NCBI GenBank assembly: GCA_041390825.1 | Contig: JAWKPF010000009.1 | Span: 62,001-126,000 of the forward strand | Reading direction: 5' to 3' | From: Thermomicrobiales bacterium | Lineage (GTDB): Bacteria > Chloroflexota > Chloroflexia > Thermomicrobiales > UBA6265 | Length of the DNA: 64,000 bases | In this document: positions 9,090-18,651 of the stretch, piece after piece | Numbering within the stretch: position 1 is the first letter of the stretch | How the letters are laid out: every line of letters starts with the position of its first letter | Made by a program: the position numbers and the translations under genes | The notes under the pieces: generated by a model | The model's input: only the letters and a program-made list of their open reading frames with translations | The model's database searches: none | What the model was told of the DNA's origin: nothing

Positions 9090-10600
9090 CCGAAGCTGCT
9101 GCTTCAACGCCGATTCAACCTGAGCCGTCCGAGAAAAAGCACGGTTTCAAGATGCCCGGCGCGTACACGATTCTGTTCATCCTGATCGTGATCGTGGCCA
9201 TTTCCACGTACTTCATCCCAGCAGGGGTCTACGACCTGAATGCTGACGGCGAGCCGATCCCTGGCACATATCACGAGGTCGATGCTCAGCCAGCGCGCAT
9301 CATCCGCGATTCACTCAGCGCCCCAATCGAGGGCATGTACGGCATCCAGGATGAAACCGGGAATGTCAACGCATTCAACTACGGTGAGCTCTATGGAGCT
9401 ATCGATGTCGCGCTCTTTGTAATCATCGTCGGAGGCTTTCTGGGTGTGACGATGAAAACCGGAGCAATCAACACTGGGATCAACAGCTTGGTGAGGTCGC
9501 TCAAAGGGCGCGAGAAGCTCATGATCCCGGTACTTATGTGCATTTTCGCACTCGGCGGCTCCACGTACGGCATGGCGGAGGAAACACTCGCGTTTTACCC
9601 ACTCGTTGTCGCAGTGATGATTGCCGCTGGATACGACGCGCTGACCGGCGCCGCGATTCTCTTGCTGGGTGCTGGGATCGGTGTGATTGGGTCGACAATC
9701 AATCCGTTCTCGACCGGCATCGCATCCGGATTCGCCGATGAGTCGATCGCTGACGGATTGCCCGGGCGGCTAGTCATGCTCGTAGTTGGTTCGGCCATCG
9801 GTATCTTCTGGGTGATGCGGTACGCGGAACGGGTCAAAAATGACCCGTCCAAATCGCTCGTCTTCAGCATGAAGGAAGAGAACGAGCAGAAATTCCTCTC
9901 CTCGAGCGCCGGAGAGGTGAATGAGTCGCTGACCGGAAAGCAGAAGATTTGCCTGATTCTCTTCTTCTTAGGATTCCTCTTCATGATGTACGGGGTCATT
10001 CCATGGTCGGATCTCGGGCTTGGGTTGCCCACCCTCTGGTGGTGGTTTCCTCAGATGAGCGCCTCGTTCATTCTCTTTTCGATCCTGATCGGGATCGTCG
10101 GCGGGCTTGGCGAAGAAGGATTGACCAATGGATTCGTCGATGGGGCTCGCGACCTGCTTGGGGTTGCGTTGATCGTTGGAGTGGCACGGGGTATCTCCGT
10201 GATCATGAACAACGGTCAAATCACCGACACGGTCCTGCACTGGGCGGAAGACGCGGTTAGCGGCTTGAGTGGGGCCACCTTCCTTATCCTGCTCTTCCTC
10301 TTGTTCATTCCGTTGTCATTTCTCATTCCTTCCAGCTCCGGTTTGGCGACTGTGACGATGCCGATCCTGGTGCCGCTTGCTGGCTTCGCCGGAGTCACCG
10401 GATTTCTTGTTGTGTCCGCATATCAATTCAGCTCTGGATTGGTTGCGTTGCTCACCCCCACGTATGCGGTCGTGATGGGCGGCTTGGCCATTGCCCGGGT
10501 GCCCTATCCCACATGGGTGAAGTTCGCGATTCCTGTCGTCGTAGCGCTTGGAATCTTGAGTGTCTTGATCCTGTTGGGAGGTAATGCCCTGCAGAGCTGA
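9086..10600 (+). CDS. YfcC/ArcD-type carrier, probable arginine/ornithine exchanger
   Basis: 504 residues with about 12-13 membrane segments. Family features include GAYTILFILIVIVAISTYFI at the N-terminus, the repeated Gly/Ser hairpins FALGGSTYGMAEETLAFYPL and PLSFLIPSSSGLATVTMPIL, and a polar loop at about 245-290. These match the YfcC (DUF/AbgT-like) family, which often replaces classical ArcD in ADI operons. It would import arginine and export ornithine. It overlaps the preceding gene by 4 bp and is followed by ornithine carbamoyltransferase, supporting this role. Substrate assignment rests on context. Confidence 0.87.
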   Translation: MTEAAASTPIQPEPSEKKHGFKMPGAYTILFILIVIVAISTYFIPAGVYDLNADGEPIPGTYHEVDAQPARIIRDSLSAPIEGMYGIQDETGNVNAFNYGELYGAIDVALFVIIVGGFLGVTMKTGAINTGINSLVRSLKGREKLMIPVLMCIFALGGSTYGMAEETLAFYPLVVAVMIAAGYDALTGAAILLLGAGIGVIGSTINPFSTGIASGFADESIADGLPGRLVMLVVGSAIGIFWVMRYAERVKNDPSKSLVFSMKEENEQKFLSSSAGEVNESLTGKQKICLILFFLGFLFMMYGVIPWSDLGLGLPTLWWWFPQMSASFILFSILIGIVGGLGEEGLTNGFVDGARDLLGVALIVGVARGISVIMNNGQITDTVLHWAEDAVSGLSGATFLILLFLLFIPLSFLIPSSSGLATVTMPILVPLAGFAGVTGFLVVSAYQFSSGLVALLTPTYAVVMGGLAIARVPYPTWVKFAIPVVVALGILSVLILLGGNALQS

Positions 10601-10658
10601 TGTCGACGTTTTGAAAGCGCGCAGTCCGGTTGTTCCGGATCCAAGGGAGACAAGACAG

Positions 10659-11660
10659 ATGAAATTCGAATTCTCGGGACGTGACCTACTGGATGTTGGC
10701 GAGTTGACCAAGGACGAGTTCGTCCGACTGCTCGATTTGGCGGCCGAGTTAAAAGCAGCCAAGAAGGCCGGTAATGAATTCGAATACCTGCGGAAAAAGG
10801 AGATTGTGCTCATCTTCGAAAAGACCTCGACTCGCACGCGTTGCGCATTTGAGGTCGCCGCGTACGACCAGGGCGCTCATGTGACGTACCTCGGACCAGA
10901 GGGGTCGCAGATCGGCCACAAGGAGTCGATGAAGGACACCGCCCGCGTGCTTGGCCGCATGTACGACGCAATCGAATACCGCGGCTTTTCGCAGGAGATG
11001 GTCGAGACACTCGCCCAGTATTCCGGTGTGCCGGTCTACAACGGGCTGACAGATGAGTTTCATCCAACGCAGATGTTTGCGGATGTCCTCACCATGCGCG
11101 AGCACAGCTCCAAACCTTTGGAAGAAATCGCGTACGCGTTCCTCGGAGATGCTCGCAACAACATGGGCAACTCGTTGCTGGAGTCCGGCGCGAAGCTTGG
11201 AATGGATGTGCGCATCGTCGCCCCGAAGCACCTCTGGCCACACGACGATCTGGTAATGAAATGCAAGCAATGGGCGGCAAAGAGCGGCGCGCGTATCACA
11301 TTGACCGAAGACATCAGTGAGGGAGTGCGCGGCGCAGATTTCGTGCACACCGATGTCTGGGTCTCCATGGGAGAGCCGATGGAGGTGTGGGGCGAACGAA
11401 TCGAGCTGCTGCGTCCGTATCAAGTCAATGCCGCGGTTCTTGCGCAAACGGGCAACCCGAACGTCAAGTTCATGCACTGTTTGCCAGCGTTCCACAACAA
11501 CGAGACAAAGGTGGGCAAGGAAATCGAAGAGAAATACGGGATCGTTGGGCTGGAAGTTACGGAAGAGGTCTTCGAGTCGCCGGCCTCGATCGTCTTCGAT
11601 CAGGCCGAGAACCGCATGCACACCATCAAAGCGATTCTGGTCGCAACCCTGGCTTCGTAG
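10659..11660 (+). CDS. arcB: Ornithine carbamoyltransferase (catabolic type by context)
   Basis: 333 residues from the ATG at 10659, preceded by AAGGGAGA; the frame also opens at 10584 but that extension is not family-like. It catalyses phosphorolysis of citrulline to ornithine and carbamoyl phosphate in the ADI direction. Motifs: the carbamoyl-phosphate loop STRTRCAFEVA (about 56-66), EFHPTQMFAD, DVWVSMGE, and the ornithine-site HCLPAFH with the catalytic cysteine. Sequence alone does not separate anabolic ArgF from catabolic ArcB; its place between the carrier and carbamate kinase favours ArcB. Confidence 0.95.
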   Translation: MKFEFSGRDLLDVGELTKDEFVRLLDLAAELKAAKKAGNEFEYLRKKEIVLIFEKTSTRTRCAFEVAAYDQGAHVTYLGPEGSQIGHKESMKDTARVLGRMYDAIEYRGFSQEMVETLAQYSGVPVYNGLTDEFHPTQMFADVLTMREHSSKPLEEIAYAFLGDARNNMGNSLLESGAKLGMDVRIVAPKHLWPHDDLVMKCKQWAAKSGARITLTEDISEGVRGADFVHTDVWVSMGEPMEVWGERIELLRPYQVNAAVLAQTGNPNVKFMHCLPAFHNNETKVGKEIEEKYGIVGLEVTEEVFESPASIVFDQAENRMHTIKAILVATLAS

Positions 11661-11693
11661 GACCGTCAATAGTCGTCGACCGGGATTGCCGCG

Positions 11694-13208
11694 ATGTCTG
11701 CCGACTTGCCCAGTGCTCGACAAGACGAATCAATTCCGACGCCTTCGCTTGCCGAAGCATTGGTCGCTGTTGGGGTGCTTGTCACGCTGCTGGCATTGTC
11801 GGTCTACCTCTATGGTCTCGATTCGAGCAGCGGACCGATCCAGGTGAGTCTCCTGACAACGTCGCTCTTTGTGGCGATGTTGGCCGCGCGTCGCGGGGTG
11901 TCGTTCGACCATCTTCGGATTGCAATCATCGAGGGCATTTCCGCTGGCCTGGGCGCGATATTCATTCTGCTCGGGGTCGGTGCGTTGTTGGGGATTTGGA
12001 ACATGGGGGGCACGATTGCGACCGTTGTCTATTACGGCCTTGATCTGCTCGAACCGAGCTATTTCTATTTCGCGGTCAGCATCGTTTGTGCAATCACGGG
12101 GTTGGTAACCGGCAGTTCGTGGACGACCGCTGGAACTCTTGGCGTGGCATTTGTGGGAATCGCGAAGGTACTGGGCATGGATCCCGCAATTACGGCGGGA
12201 GCTGCGATCTCGGGGGCGTACATGGGCGACAAGATGTGCCCGCTCTCTGAGACCACGGTCCTTGTGCCAAGCATCACTGGCGCCAAGCTGTCCGCTCACA
12301 TCAAGGCAATGATGTGGACTGTTGTCCCGTCGTTTAGCATCGCCGCGGCACTTTTCTTGGCACTGAGTTTGCGAGCGAACCCTACCTCAAATTCACTGAA
12401 TGTCGACGAAGTCAAAGCGACGCTCGACGCGACGTACAACATCGGCTTGGTCACGCTCCTACCGATCGTCATTCTTATCGTCTTGAGTGTGCTCCGGTTT
12501 CCTCCATTTGTTGCGATCTACCTCACTGCGCTTGGGTCCGGAATTCTGGCCTGTTTCACGCAACGTGACCGGGTCGATGCCTTCGTCGCCGATCCGAGTT
12601 TGGGTCCGGTCTTGACCTCCATCAAAGCGATCATTTCGGCCGCGGGAACTGGATTCACACTCGAAACAGGAAATGCCTCCATCGACAAACTCTTCAGCGG
12701 AGGTGGTATGTCCAGCATGCTCACGACGCTGTGGTTGATCATCGGCGCCCTTACCTTCGGAGCAGTAATGGAGCGAGCGGGGTATCTCGACGCGCTGGTT
12801 GCTCCACTCTTAAGGCACGCCACATCCAGCGGGCGACTGACTCTTGCCGTAGCGTCGAGCGCCATCGGACTCAACATTCTCGCTGGTGACCAGTATGTTG
12901 CAGACGTGATTCCAGCAAAGACTTTCAAAGAAGAGTTCAGAAACCGGGGGTATCGGCCGGAAACGCTCTCTCGCATTGTTGAGGACAATGGGACAGTAAC
13001 ATCCGTGCTCATTCCCTGGAATACATGCGGCGCATATCACGCCGCGGTGCTGGGAGTCGCAACATTTGACTATCTTCCCTATTGCTTCTTCAACTTGATC
13101 AACCCCTTGCTTTCCATCGTTTACGGATTCTTGGGATTCCGAATGGAAAAGTTCAAAGACGGGGAACGTGATGGCGAATCTGCAATCGACGCCAGAATTG
13201 CTATCTGA
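11694..13208 (+). CDS. nhaC: NhaC-family Na+/H+ antiporter
   Basis: 504 residues with about 11-12 hydrophobic helices. It shows the NhaC-type segments GSSWTTAGTLGVAFVGIA and SGAYMGDKMCPLSETTVLVP, and the second half carries the equivalent NILAGDQYVADVIPAKTF and IPWNTCGAYHAAVLG. These acidic, substrate-binding loops are characteristic of the family. The gene lies 33 bp after arcB and 11 bp before the P-type ATPase, so it is almost certainly in the ADI operon. It would exchange Na+ for H+ and could help pH control while ADI produces ammonia. Confidence 0.9.
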   Translation: MSADLPSARQDESIPTPSLAEALVAVGVLVTLLALSVYLYGLDSSSGPIQVSLLTTSLFVAMLAARRGVSFDHLRIAIIEGISAGLGAIFILLGVGALLGIWNMGGTIATVVYYGLDLLEPSYFYFAVSIVCAITGLVTGSSWTTAGTLGVAFVGIAKVLGMDPAITAGAAISGAYMGDKMCPLSETTVLVPSITGAKLSAHIKAMMWTVVPSFSIAAALFLALSLRANPTSNSLNVDEVKATLDATYNIGLVTLLPIVILIVLSVLRFPPFVAIYLTALGSGILACFTQRDRVDAFVADPSLGPVLTSIKAIISAAGTGFTLETGNASIDKLFSGGGMSSMLTTLWLIIGALTFGAVMERAGYLDALVAPLLRHATSSGRLTLAVASSAIGLNILAGDQYVADVIPAKTFKEEFRNRGYRPETLSRIVEDNGTVTSVLIPWNTCGAYHAAVLGVATFDYLPYCFFNLINPLLSIVYGFLGFRMEKFKDGERDGESAIDARIAI

Positions 13209-13219
13209 GGAGGTCCGAG

Positions 13220-15997
13220 ATGAGTAGTGCGCCCGTTGGCCGTGATGAACATTGGTACAAGGATTCTCCAGAGAATGCTTGTAAGCAGCTCGGCGTCGTT
13301 CCCGCAATCGGTCTCTCGTTGGAAGAAGTCTCCAGCCGGCAGTCGAAGTACGGGCCGAACAAGCTGGCTGAGCAACCACCTGAACCTACCTGGAAAGCAT
13401 TCCTCCGCCAATACAAGGACCTGATGCAGATCGTCCTCATTGGTGTTGCGGTCATCAGCATCGTAGCACTGGGCGATCTTGGCACTGGATTGCTGATTCT
13501 TGGGTTGACCGTTTTCAACGCTGTGCTTGGGGTAAACCAAGAGGGAAAGGCCGCTGAGAGCGTCGCCGCGCTGCGAAAAATGCTGATCATGAAATCCAAG
13601 GTCCGCCGCAGCGGTGAGATTCAGGAAACACCGGCAGAGGAGCTGGTCCCAGGCGACATCGTTACCTTCGAAGCAGGCGACAAGGTCCCGGCCGATGGAC
13701 GGCTGATCAATGCTGCGTCGTTGCAGATCGAAGAGGCTGGTTTGACCGGAGAGAGCGCCCCCGTCGACAAGGACATTGCCACGATCTCGGCTGACGACGT
13801 GCCACTCGGAGACCGGGTGAACATGGCCTTCATGAACACAACGGTGACACGTGGCAGAGGCGAGATGGTGGTAACCGGCACCGGGATGCAAACGGAAATG
13901 GGCGCCATTTCGAACATGCTTGGGCAGGTGGAGCAGGAGAAAACGCCGCTCACCAAACAGCTTGACCAGCTCACCATCGCGATAACGATTGCTGCCGCCG
14001 CCGCGCTTGTGCTCATCGTGGCCATCGGACTGTATCGAGACCAGTCGGCTGAGCAGATGTTGCTCCTGGGCATCAGTCTCGCGATTTCAGCAATTCCAAC
14101 GGGTATGCCGGCCGTGGTCACCACGCTTCTTTCTATCGGGACGCAACAGTTAGCGGAAAAGGGAGCGATCATCAAGCGGCTGCGATCCGTCGAAACACTC
14201 GGAGCCACATCCGCCATCTGCTCGGACAAGACCGGCACGTTGACACTCAATCAGATGACAGCACGCCAGATGGTGATCCCGGGGCGGAAATACGAGATTG
14301 ATGGGGAAGGGTATTCGACCGTTGGCAAGATTCTGCGAGTGGCCGGCGAAGGAGAGCCCGAATTCGATGAAATCCTCATGCCGATGTCACTTTGCTGCGA
14401 TGCGGTGGTCTCAGATGGGGAAATTGTCGGCGATCCGACCGAAGCCGCGCTGGTTGTGCTGGCGGCCAAGGGAGGCATCGATGTTTCTGGAACGCGCCAG
14501 CAATACCCGCGCGTTGCCGAGGTTCCGTTCGATTCCGCATACAAGTTCATGGCTACGTTCCATGAAATGGAGGGAAAGGACGGGAAGCCCACCGTTCGTT
14601 GCTATGTCAAAGGCGCGCCCGATGTCATCCTCGCGCGCTCGTCATCAGCGCGGTTGTCAGATGGGTCGCTGACCGACATTGCCACCTACCGTGACACCGT
14701 GTCGGCGGAAAACGATCGGTTGGCCAGCGAAGGTCTGCGCGTTATGGCGGTTGCGTCACGAGACATTCCTCCGAAGTCTTTCGATCCAAATGGGAACTTG
14801 ATGGCGCAAGTCCAGGACTTGCAGATGCTGGCCCTGGTGGGCATAGTCGACCCGCCGCGCAAAGAAGCAAAGGACGCGATCGCGCTCTGCAAGGATGCCG
14901 GCATCCGCATTCGCATGATCACAGGAGACCACGCGACAACTGCTGCTGCGATTGCGAAACAACTCGGCATCGAGGGTGAGGCGATCACCGGAGCAGAGTT
15001 TGCTGCCATGAGCGACGAGGAGCTCGATCGCCGCGTGGCGAATATCGGGGTGGTCGCGCGCGTGGCGCCGGAAGACAAGGTCCGCTTGGTCGACATCCTC
15101 AAAAAGCAGAACAACGTGGTGGCGATGACTGGGGACGGCGTCAACGATGCTCCCGCGCTCAAGCGAGCGGACATTGGCGTCGCCATGGGGATCACCGGCA
15201 CGGAGGTCACCAAGGAAGCTGCCGAAATGATCCTGACCGACGACAACTTCGCGACCATCGTGAAGGCAGTCGAGGGCGGTCGAGGACTCTATGACAACCT
15301 CATGAAGTACGTTCGCTTCCAGATTGGCGTTCTGGTGGCATTCATCGCGCTCTTCGTGTTGGCCGGCATTTTCAACATTGCGAAGGGCAGCCCACTCAAT
15401 CCGCTTCAGGTTCTGTGGATCAACTTCGCGATTGACGTGCCGTTGGCGATTGGTTTGGGGTTCGATGCCCCGACGGCAGGACTCATGAGTCGGCGACCGC
15501 GACAGGCGAACGCTGCCGTCTTGCCACGCCCCCTTGCGATTCGGCTGATCTCAGCGGGGCTCTTGATGTCGGTTGTTGTCCTTGGCATCGTCAGGTACGC
15601 AGAGGACCACTACGGCCTGCCAGTGGCGTTGACCATGGGATTGACAACCTTGTCGCTCTGTCATGTTGTCGCTGCCATCACGACCCGCGATCCTGACCGG
15701 AGTGCGTTATCGCTCTATACGTTCGTCAACCGGCGATTTACGTACATGATTGGTCTCGTCACGCTCTTGACAGTGTTGGCGTCCGAGCTGGATTTCATGC
15801 AACGAATCTTCGACACGGTCTCGCTCACGAGGAATCAGTGGCTCATCTGTCTCTTGGGTACGGGCCTGCTGCTGGCGATCTATGAGGTTGGGAAGCTGGT
15901 GCTCGGCAAGACAGGCTGGCTTGGAGTGTCTGCTGCACAATCGGGTCGGCCAGAGGGAGCAACCGTCTCAATTGCGCCCGAAGGGGCGAACCCATAG
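13220..15997 (+). CDS. Type II P-type cation-transporting ATPase
   Basis: 925 residues with the full layout: cation-ATPase N-terminal domain, TM1-2, actuator with LTGESAPVDK (about 174-183), TM3-4, the phosphorylation motif CSDKTGTLTLNQM (Asp near residue 335), the nucleotide domain (KGAPDVILA), the hinge TGDGVNDAPALKRADIG, and a C-terminal TM domain. In TM4 the usual IPEGLP motif of Ca2+ pumps reads IPTGMPAVV, so the ion-ligand Glu is replaced by Thr. Exported ion is unknown (Ca2+, Na+/K+ or H+ are possible). An AGGAGGTCCGAG site precedes the ATG. It sits within the ADI operon. Confidence 0.92.
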   Translation: MSSAPVGRDEHWYKDSPENACKQLGVVPAIGLSLEEVSSRQSKYGPNKLAEQPPEPTWKAFLRQYKDLMQIVLIGVAVISIVALGDLGTGLLILGLTVFNAVLGVNQEGKAAESVAALRKMLIMKSKVRRSGEIQETPAEELVPGDIVTFEAGDKVPADGRLINAASLQIEEAGLTGESAPVDKDIATISADDVPLGDRVNMAFMNTTVTRGRGEMVVTGTGMQTEMGAISNMLGQVEQEKTPLTKQLDQLTIAITIAAAAALVLIVAIGLYRDQSAEQMLLLGISLAISAIPTGMPAVVTTLLSIGTQQLAEKGAIIKRLRSVETLGATSAICSDKTGTLTLNQMTARQMVIPGRKYEIDGEGYSTVGKILRVAGEGEPEFDEILMPMSLCCDAVVSDGEIVGDPTEAALVVLAAKGGIDVSGTRQQYPRVAEVPFDSAYKFMATFHEMEGKDGKPTVRCYVKGAPDVILARSSSARLSDGSLTDIATYRDTVSAENDRLASEGLRVMAVASRDIPPKSFDPNGNLMAQVQDLQMLALVGIVDPPRKEAKDAIALCKDAGIRIRMITGDHATTAAAIAKQLGIEGEAITGAEFAAMSDEELDRRVANIGVVARVAPEDKVRLVDILKKQNNVVAMTGDGVNDAPALKRADIGVAMGITGTEVTKEAAEMILTDDNFATIVKAVEGGRGLYDNLMKYVRFQIGVLVAFIALFVLAGIFNIAKGSPLNPLQVLWINFAIDVPLAIGLGFDAPTAGLMSRRPRQANAAVLPRPLAIRLISAGLLMSVVVLGIVRYAEDHYGLPVALTMGLTTLSLCHVVAAITTRDPDRSALSLYTFVNRRFTYMIGLVTLLTVLASELDFMQRIFDTVSLTRNQWLICLLGTGLLLAIYEVGKLVLGKTGWLGVSAAQSGRPEGATVSIAPEGANP

Positions 15998-16043
15998 TGC
16001 ACATCGCAGCAATTGTCACCGACTGAGCCAGAGGAGAGCAGTC

Positions 16044-16955
16044 ATGAGGATCGTCATCGCGCTTGGGGGCAATGCCCTACTCGAACGTGGGCAGGCAATG
16101 TCGCAAGAGAACCAGGAAGCCAATGTCCGCACTGCTGCCTCCGCAATCGCGCCGCTCGTTGCTGAACACGAGGTAGTGGTTACCCATGGCAATGGACCGC
16201 AAGTCGGTCTCCTCGCGCTTCAGTCGCACGCCTATTCCGGTGTGGAGCCATATTCACTGGACGTACTTGGCGCCGAAACGGAGGGGATGATCGGCTATCT
16301 GCTGGAAATCGAGCTTGGGAACAGGCTCCCACCCGACCAGCCGATTGCAACAATCCTAACCATGGTCGAGGTGGACGCCAACGATCCCGCGTTCGACGAT
16401 CCAACAAAGTTTGTCGGCCCGATCTACGAAAAGGCCGAGGCCGATCGAATCTCTGCCGAAAAGGGCTGGGTGATGAAAGCTGATGGCGCGAAATGGAGAC
16501 GAGTGGTCCCGTCTCCTGCCCCGCGGCGCATCTTCGAAATTCGCCCCATTCGCTGGCTGCTCGACAAGGGAACGCTCGTCATTTGCGCGGGAGGAGGAGG
16601 AATTCCAACTGCGTTTGCTGCCGGGAACCAACGGACCCTCGAAGGAATCGAAGCTGTTATCGACAAGGATTTTGCCAGTGAACTCCTGGCGCGTGAGATC
16701 GGCGCAGATCTCTTTGTCATGGCTACTGATGTGGATGGTGTCTACCGAGGCTGGGGGACGGCCGATCAGACCCGGATCGAGACGATTCGGCTCTCCGAAC
16801 TCGAGGGCGTGTCGTTTCCCGCTGGGTCGATGGGGCCAAAGGTAGAGGCAGCCGCTCAATTCGTGCGGGAAACCGGGAACATCGCCGCGATCGGTTCCCT
16901 CAACGACATCGAGGGCATTGTTGCGGGCAACAAGGGAACGCGGTTCTCCGCGTAG
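16044..16955 (+). CDS. arcC: Carbamate kinase
   Basis: 303 residues from the ATG at 16044 with a GAGGAGA ribosome site; an in-frame extension into the ATPase gene is ignored. It converts carbamoyl phosphate and ADP to carbamate and ATP, the energy-yielding ADI step. Amino-acid-kinase motifs: IVIALGGNALLERGQ, VVTHGNGPQVGLL, VLGAETEGMIGY, VICAGGGGIPTAF, the ATDVDGVYRGWG segment and SMGPKVEAA at the C-terminus. The gene is last of the core ADI enzymes and directly precedes an MFS transporter. Confidence 0.96.
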   Translation: MRIVIALGGNALLERGQAMSQENQEANVRTAASAIAPLVAEHEVVVTHGNGPQVGLLALQSHAYSGVEPYSLDVLGAETEGMIGYLLEIELGNRLPPDQPIATILTMVEVDANDPAFDDPTKFVGPIYEKAEADRISAEKGWVMKADGAKWRRVVPSPAPRRIFEIRPIRWLLDKGTLVICAGGGGIPTAFAAGNQRTLEGIEAVIDKDFASELLAREIGADLFVMATDVDGVYRGWGTADQTRIETIRLSELEGVSFPAGSMGPKVEAAAQFVRETGNIAAIGSLNDIEGIVAGNKGTRFSA

Positions 16956-16976
16956 CACCCTGGAGCGATAGATTCT

Positions 16977-18608
16977 GTGGACAACCCAACACAAATCACC
17001 AGCGACACTTTGAGCGTCGGGTCAGCGCCACAAGACGGGCTCTTGACTGGGTCAGATCGACGGCTTGCACTTCTGCTCGCGATGGCGATGTTTGTGCTTG
17101 TGGTCGATACCTCCCTAATGAACGTATCGATCTCGGCAGTTGTTTATGACCTTGGCACAACAGTCAGCCGGGTTCAGTCAACGATTGCGCTCGAAGCGTT
17201 GATTTCGGCATCGTTCATTCTCATTAACAGCAAGATCGGAGACCTCATCGGTCGCAAGCGCGCCTACGTTCTCGGTCTGTTGGCCTACGCGTTGGGTGCG
17301 GCCGCGATGGTGCTTGCGCAGAGCATGACCGCCATTGTCATCTTTTGGGCCATTCTCGGTGGGCTCGGTGCGTCGTTGCTCCTACCGGCCATGCAGTCGT
17401 TGATTCATGGCAATTTCGAGGGGACCGCACAGACGAAGGTTTACGCCATGGTGGGCGCGTCGGCTGCCATCGCTGCTGCAATCGGTCCATTGATTGGCGG
17501 GTTCATCACAACCTATCTCTCCTGGAGAGTCGGGTTTGCTCTGGAAGTCGTCATCATAGCCATCGTCCTGTCCGGCATCAAGCTTGTGAAGGATGTGCCA
17601 TACACCGGCGAGCGAGGGATCGACATTCCGGGCGCGGTATTGTCGGTGATCGGGATGGGGGGCGTCGTGCTTGGGATCCTGGTCTGGCAGGAAGGTGGAG
17701 AGTCCGTCGCCATATTGATTGCGGTTGGTGCGTTTGCGATGGGCGCGCTCGTGTACTGGTTGATGCGACAGAAGCGCCTTGGAAAACGCGCACTGCTCGA
17801 CATCGACCTCTTCCGCTCTCCGCACTACCGCCTGGGTATCTCGCAACAAATGTTGCAGCAACTGGCGCTCGGTGGCGCGATGATCGTGCTGCCAATCTTT
17901 TTCCAAATGGTGCTCGAGTACAACGCAATGAAATCGGGGCTCTCGATTGCTCCGCTGTCACTGAGCATGTTTGCGATTGCCATGATCGCTGGGCGACGAG
18001 CTGGCAAGCGTCGGCCGGCCATCATCGTGCGTGCGGGCTTTGCGTTGTTGGCAATCGGATCTGCCTTGCTCATCATCATCGTTCCCAGAGCAGACAATGG
18101 ATGGGCCTTTGCTCCGGCCTTGATCGTCATGGGAAGCGGCTTGGGACTGCTGGTCTCACAGCTCAACAACTACACGCTTGCTCCGATCTCTGACGATCGC
18201 ATCAGTGAGGCAGCCGGCGTGAACTCCGCCGCCGGTCAATTCGGGCTGTCAGTGGGATTGGCGCTCGCTGGAGCCATCATGTTGGCAACATTGGCCTGGG
18301 CATTCACTGACCTGGCCGATCAGAGCACCGTACTCACACCAACTGAGCAGGAACAAGTTGCTACCGCGTTGGATGAAGACGCGGAAGTCATGAGCAATAC
18401 GCAACTTGAAGCGATTATCACGGATGTGCCGCCCGAAACCAAAGAAGAGGTGCTCCGAATCAACTCTGAGGCACGCCCGTTTGCGTTGCAGGTAGCGCTT
18501 CTCGTCCCGTTGCTGGCCGGAATCATTGGATTGTTTCTCTCGTTCCGTATGATTCGCCTCCCTGACATTGAAAATACCGCTGATCGGCCGTCGGTTCTGG
18601 GTGCATGA
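16977..18608 (+). CDS. MFS transporter of the 14-TM DHA2 type
   Basis: 543 residues, GTG start at 16977 with TGGAGCG upstream, 21 bp after arcC. The chain shows about 14 hydrophobic segments. TM1 ends in LVVDTSLMNVSISAVVYDLG, with the D-x-x-x-x-N DHA2 (QacA/EmrB-like) signature, followed by the loop ISASFILINSKIGDLIGRKR. TM5 has GPLIGGFITTYLSWRVGF. A soluble insert at about 440-500 contains acidic repeats. It is probably a drug or small-molecule:H+ antiporter; the substrate is not readable. Its place after arcC may be operonic. Confidence 0.88.
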   Translation: MDNPTQITSDTLSVGSAPQDGLLTGSDRRLALLLAMAMFVLVVDTSLMNVSISAVVYDLGTTVSRVQSTIALEALISASFILINSKIGDLIGRKRAYVLGLLAYALGAAAMVLAQSMTAIVIFWAILGGLGASLLLPAMQSLIHGNFEGTAQTKVYAMVGASAAIAAAIGPLIGGFITTYLSWRVGFALEVVIIAIVLSGIKLVKDVPYTGERGIDIPGAVLSVIGMGGVVLGILVWQEGGESVAILIAVGAFAMGALVYWLMRQKRLGKRALLDIDLFRSPHYRLGISQQMLQQLALGGAMIVLPIFFQMVLEYNAMKSGLSIAPLSLSMFAIAMIAGRRAGKRRPAIIVRAGFALLAIGSALLIIIVPRADNGWAFAPALIVMGSGLGLLVSQLNNYTLAPISDDRISEAAGVNSAAGQFGLSVGLALAGAIMLATLAWAFTDLADQSTVLTPTEQEQVATALDEDAEVMSNTQLEAIITDVPPETKEEVLRINSEARPFALQVALLVPLLAGIIGLFLSFRMIRLPDIENTADRPSVLGA

Positions 18609-18651
18609 CCAGCAAGTGCGCCAGAGACCGATTTCGAAAGGAGCACCAGAA

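Noticed and set aside
10749..11723. Long minus-strand frame (about 324 codons) opposite the ornithine carbamoyltransferase
   Set aside because: It is the antisense shadow of a strongly recognised gene and encodes a low-complexity His/Arg-rich sequence with no family features.
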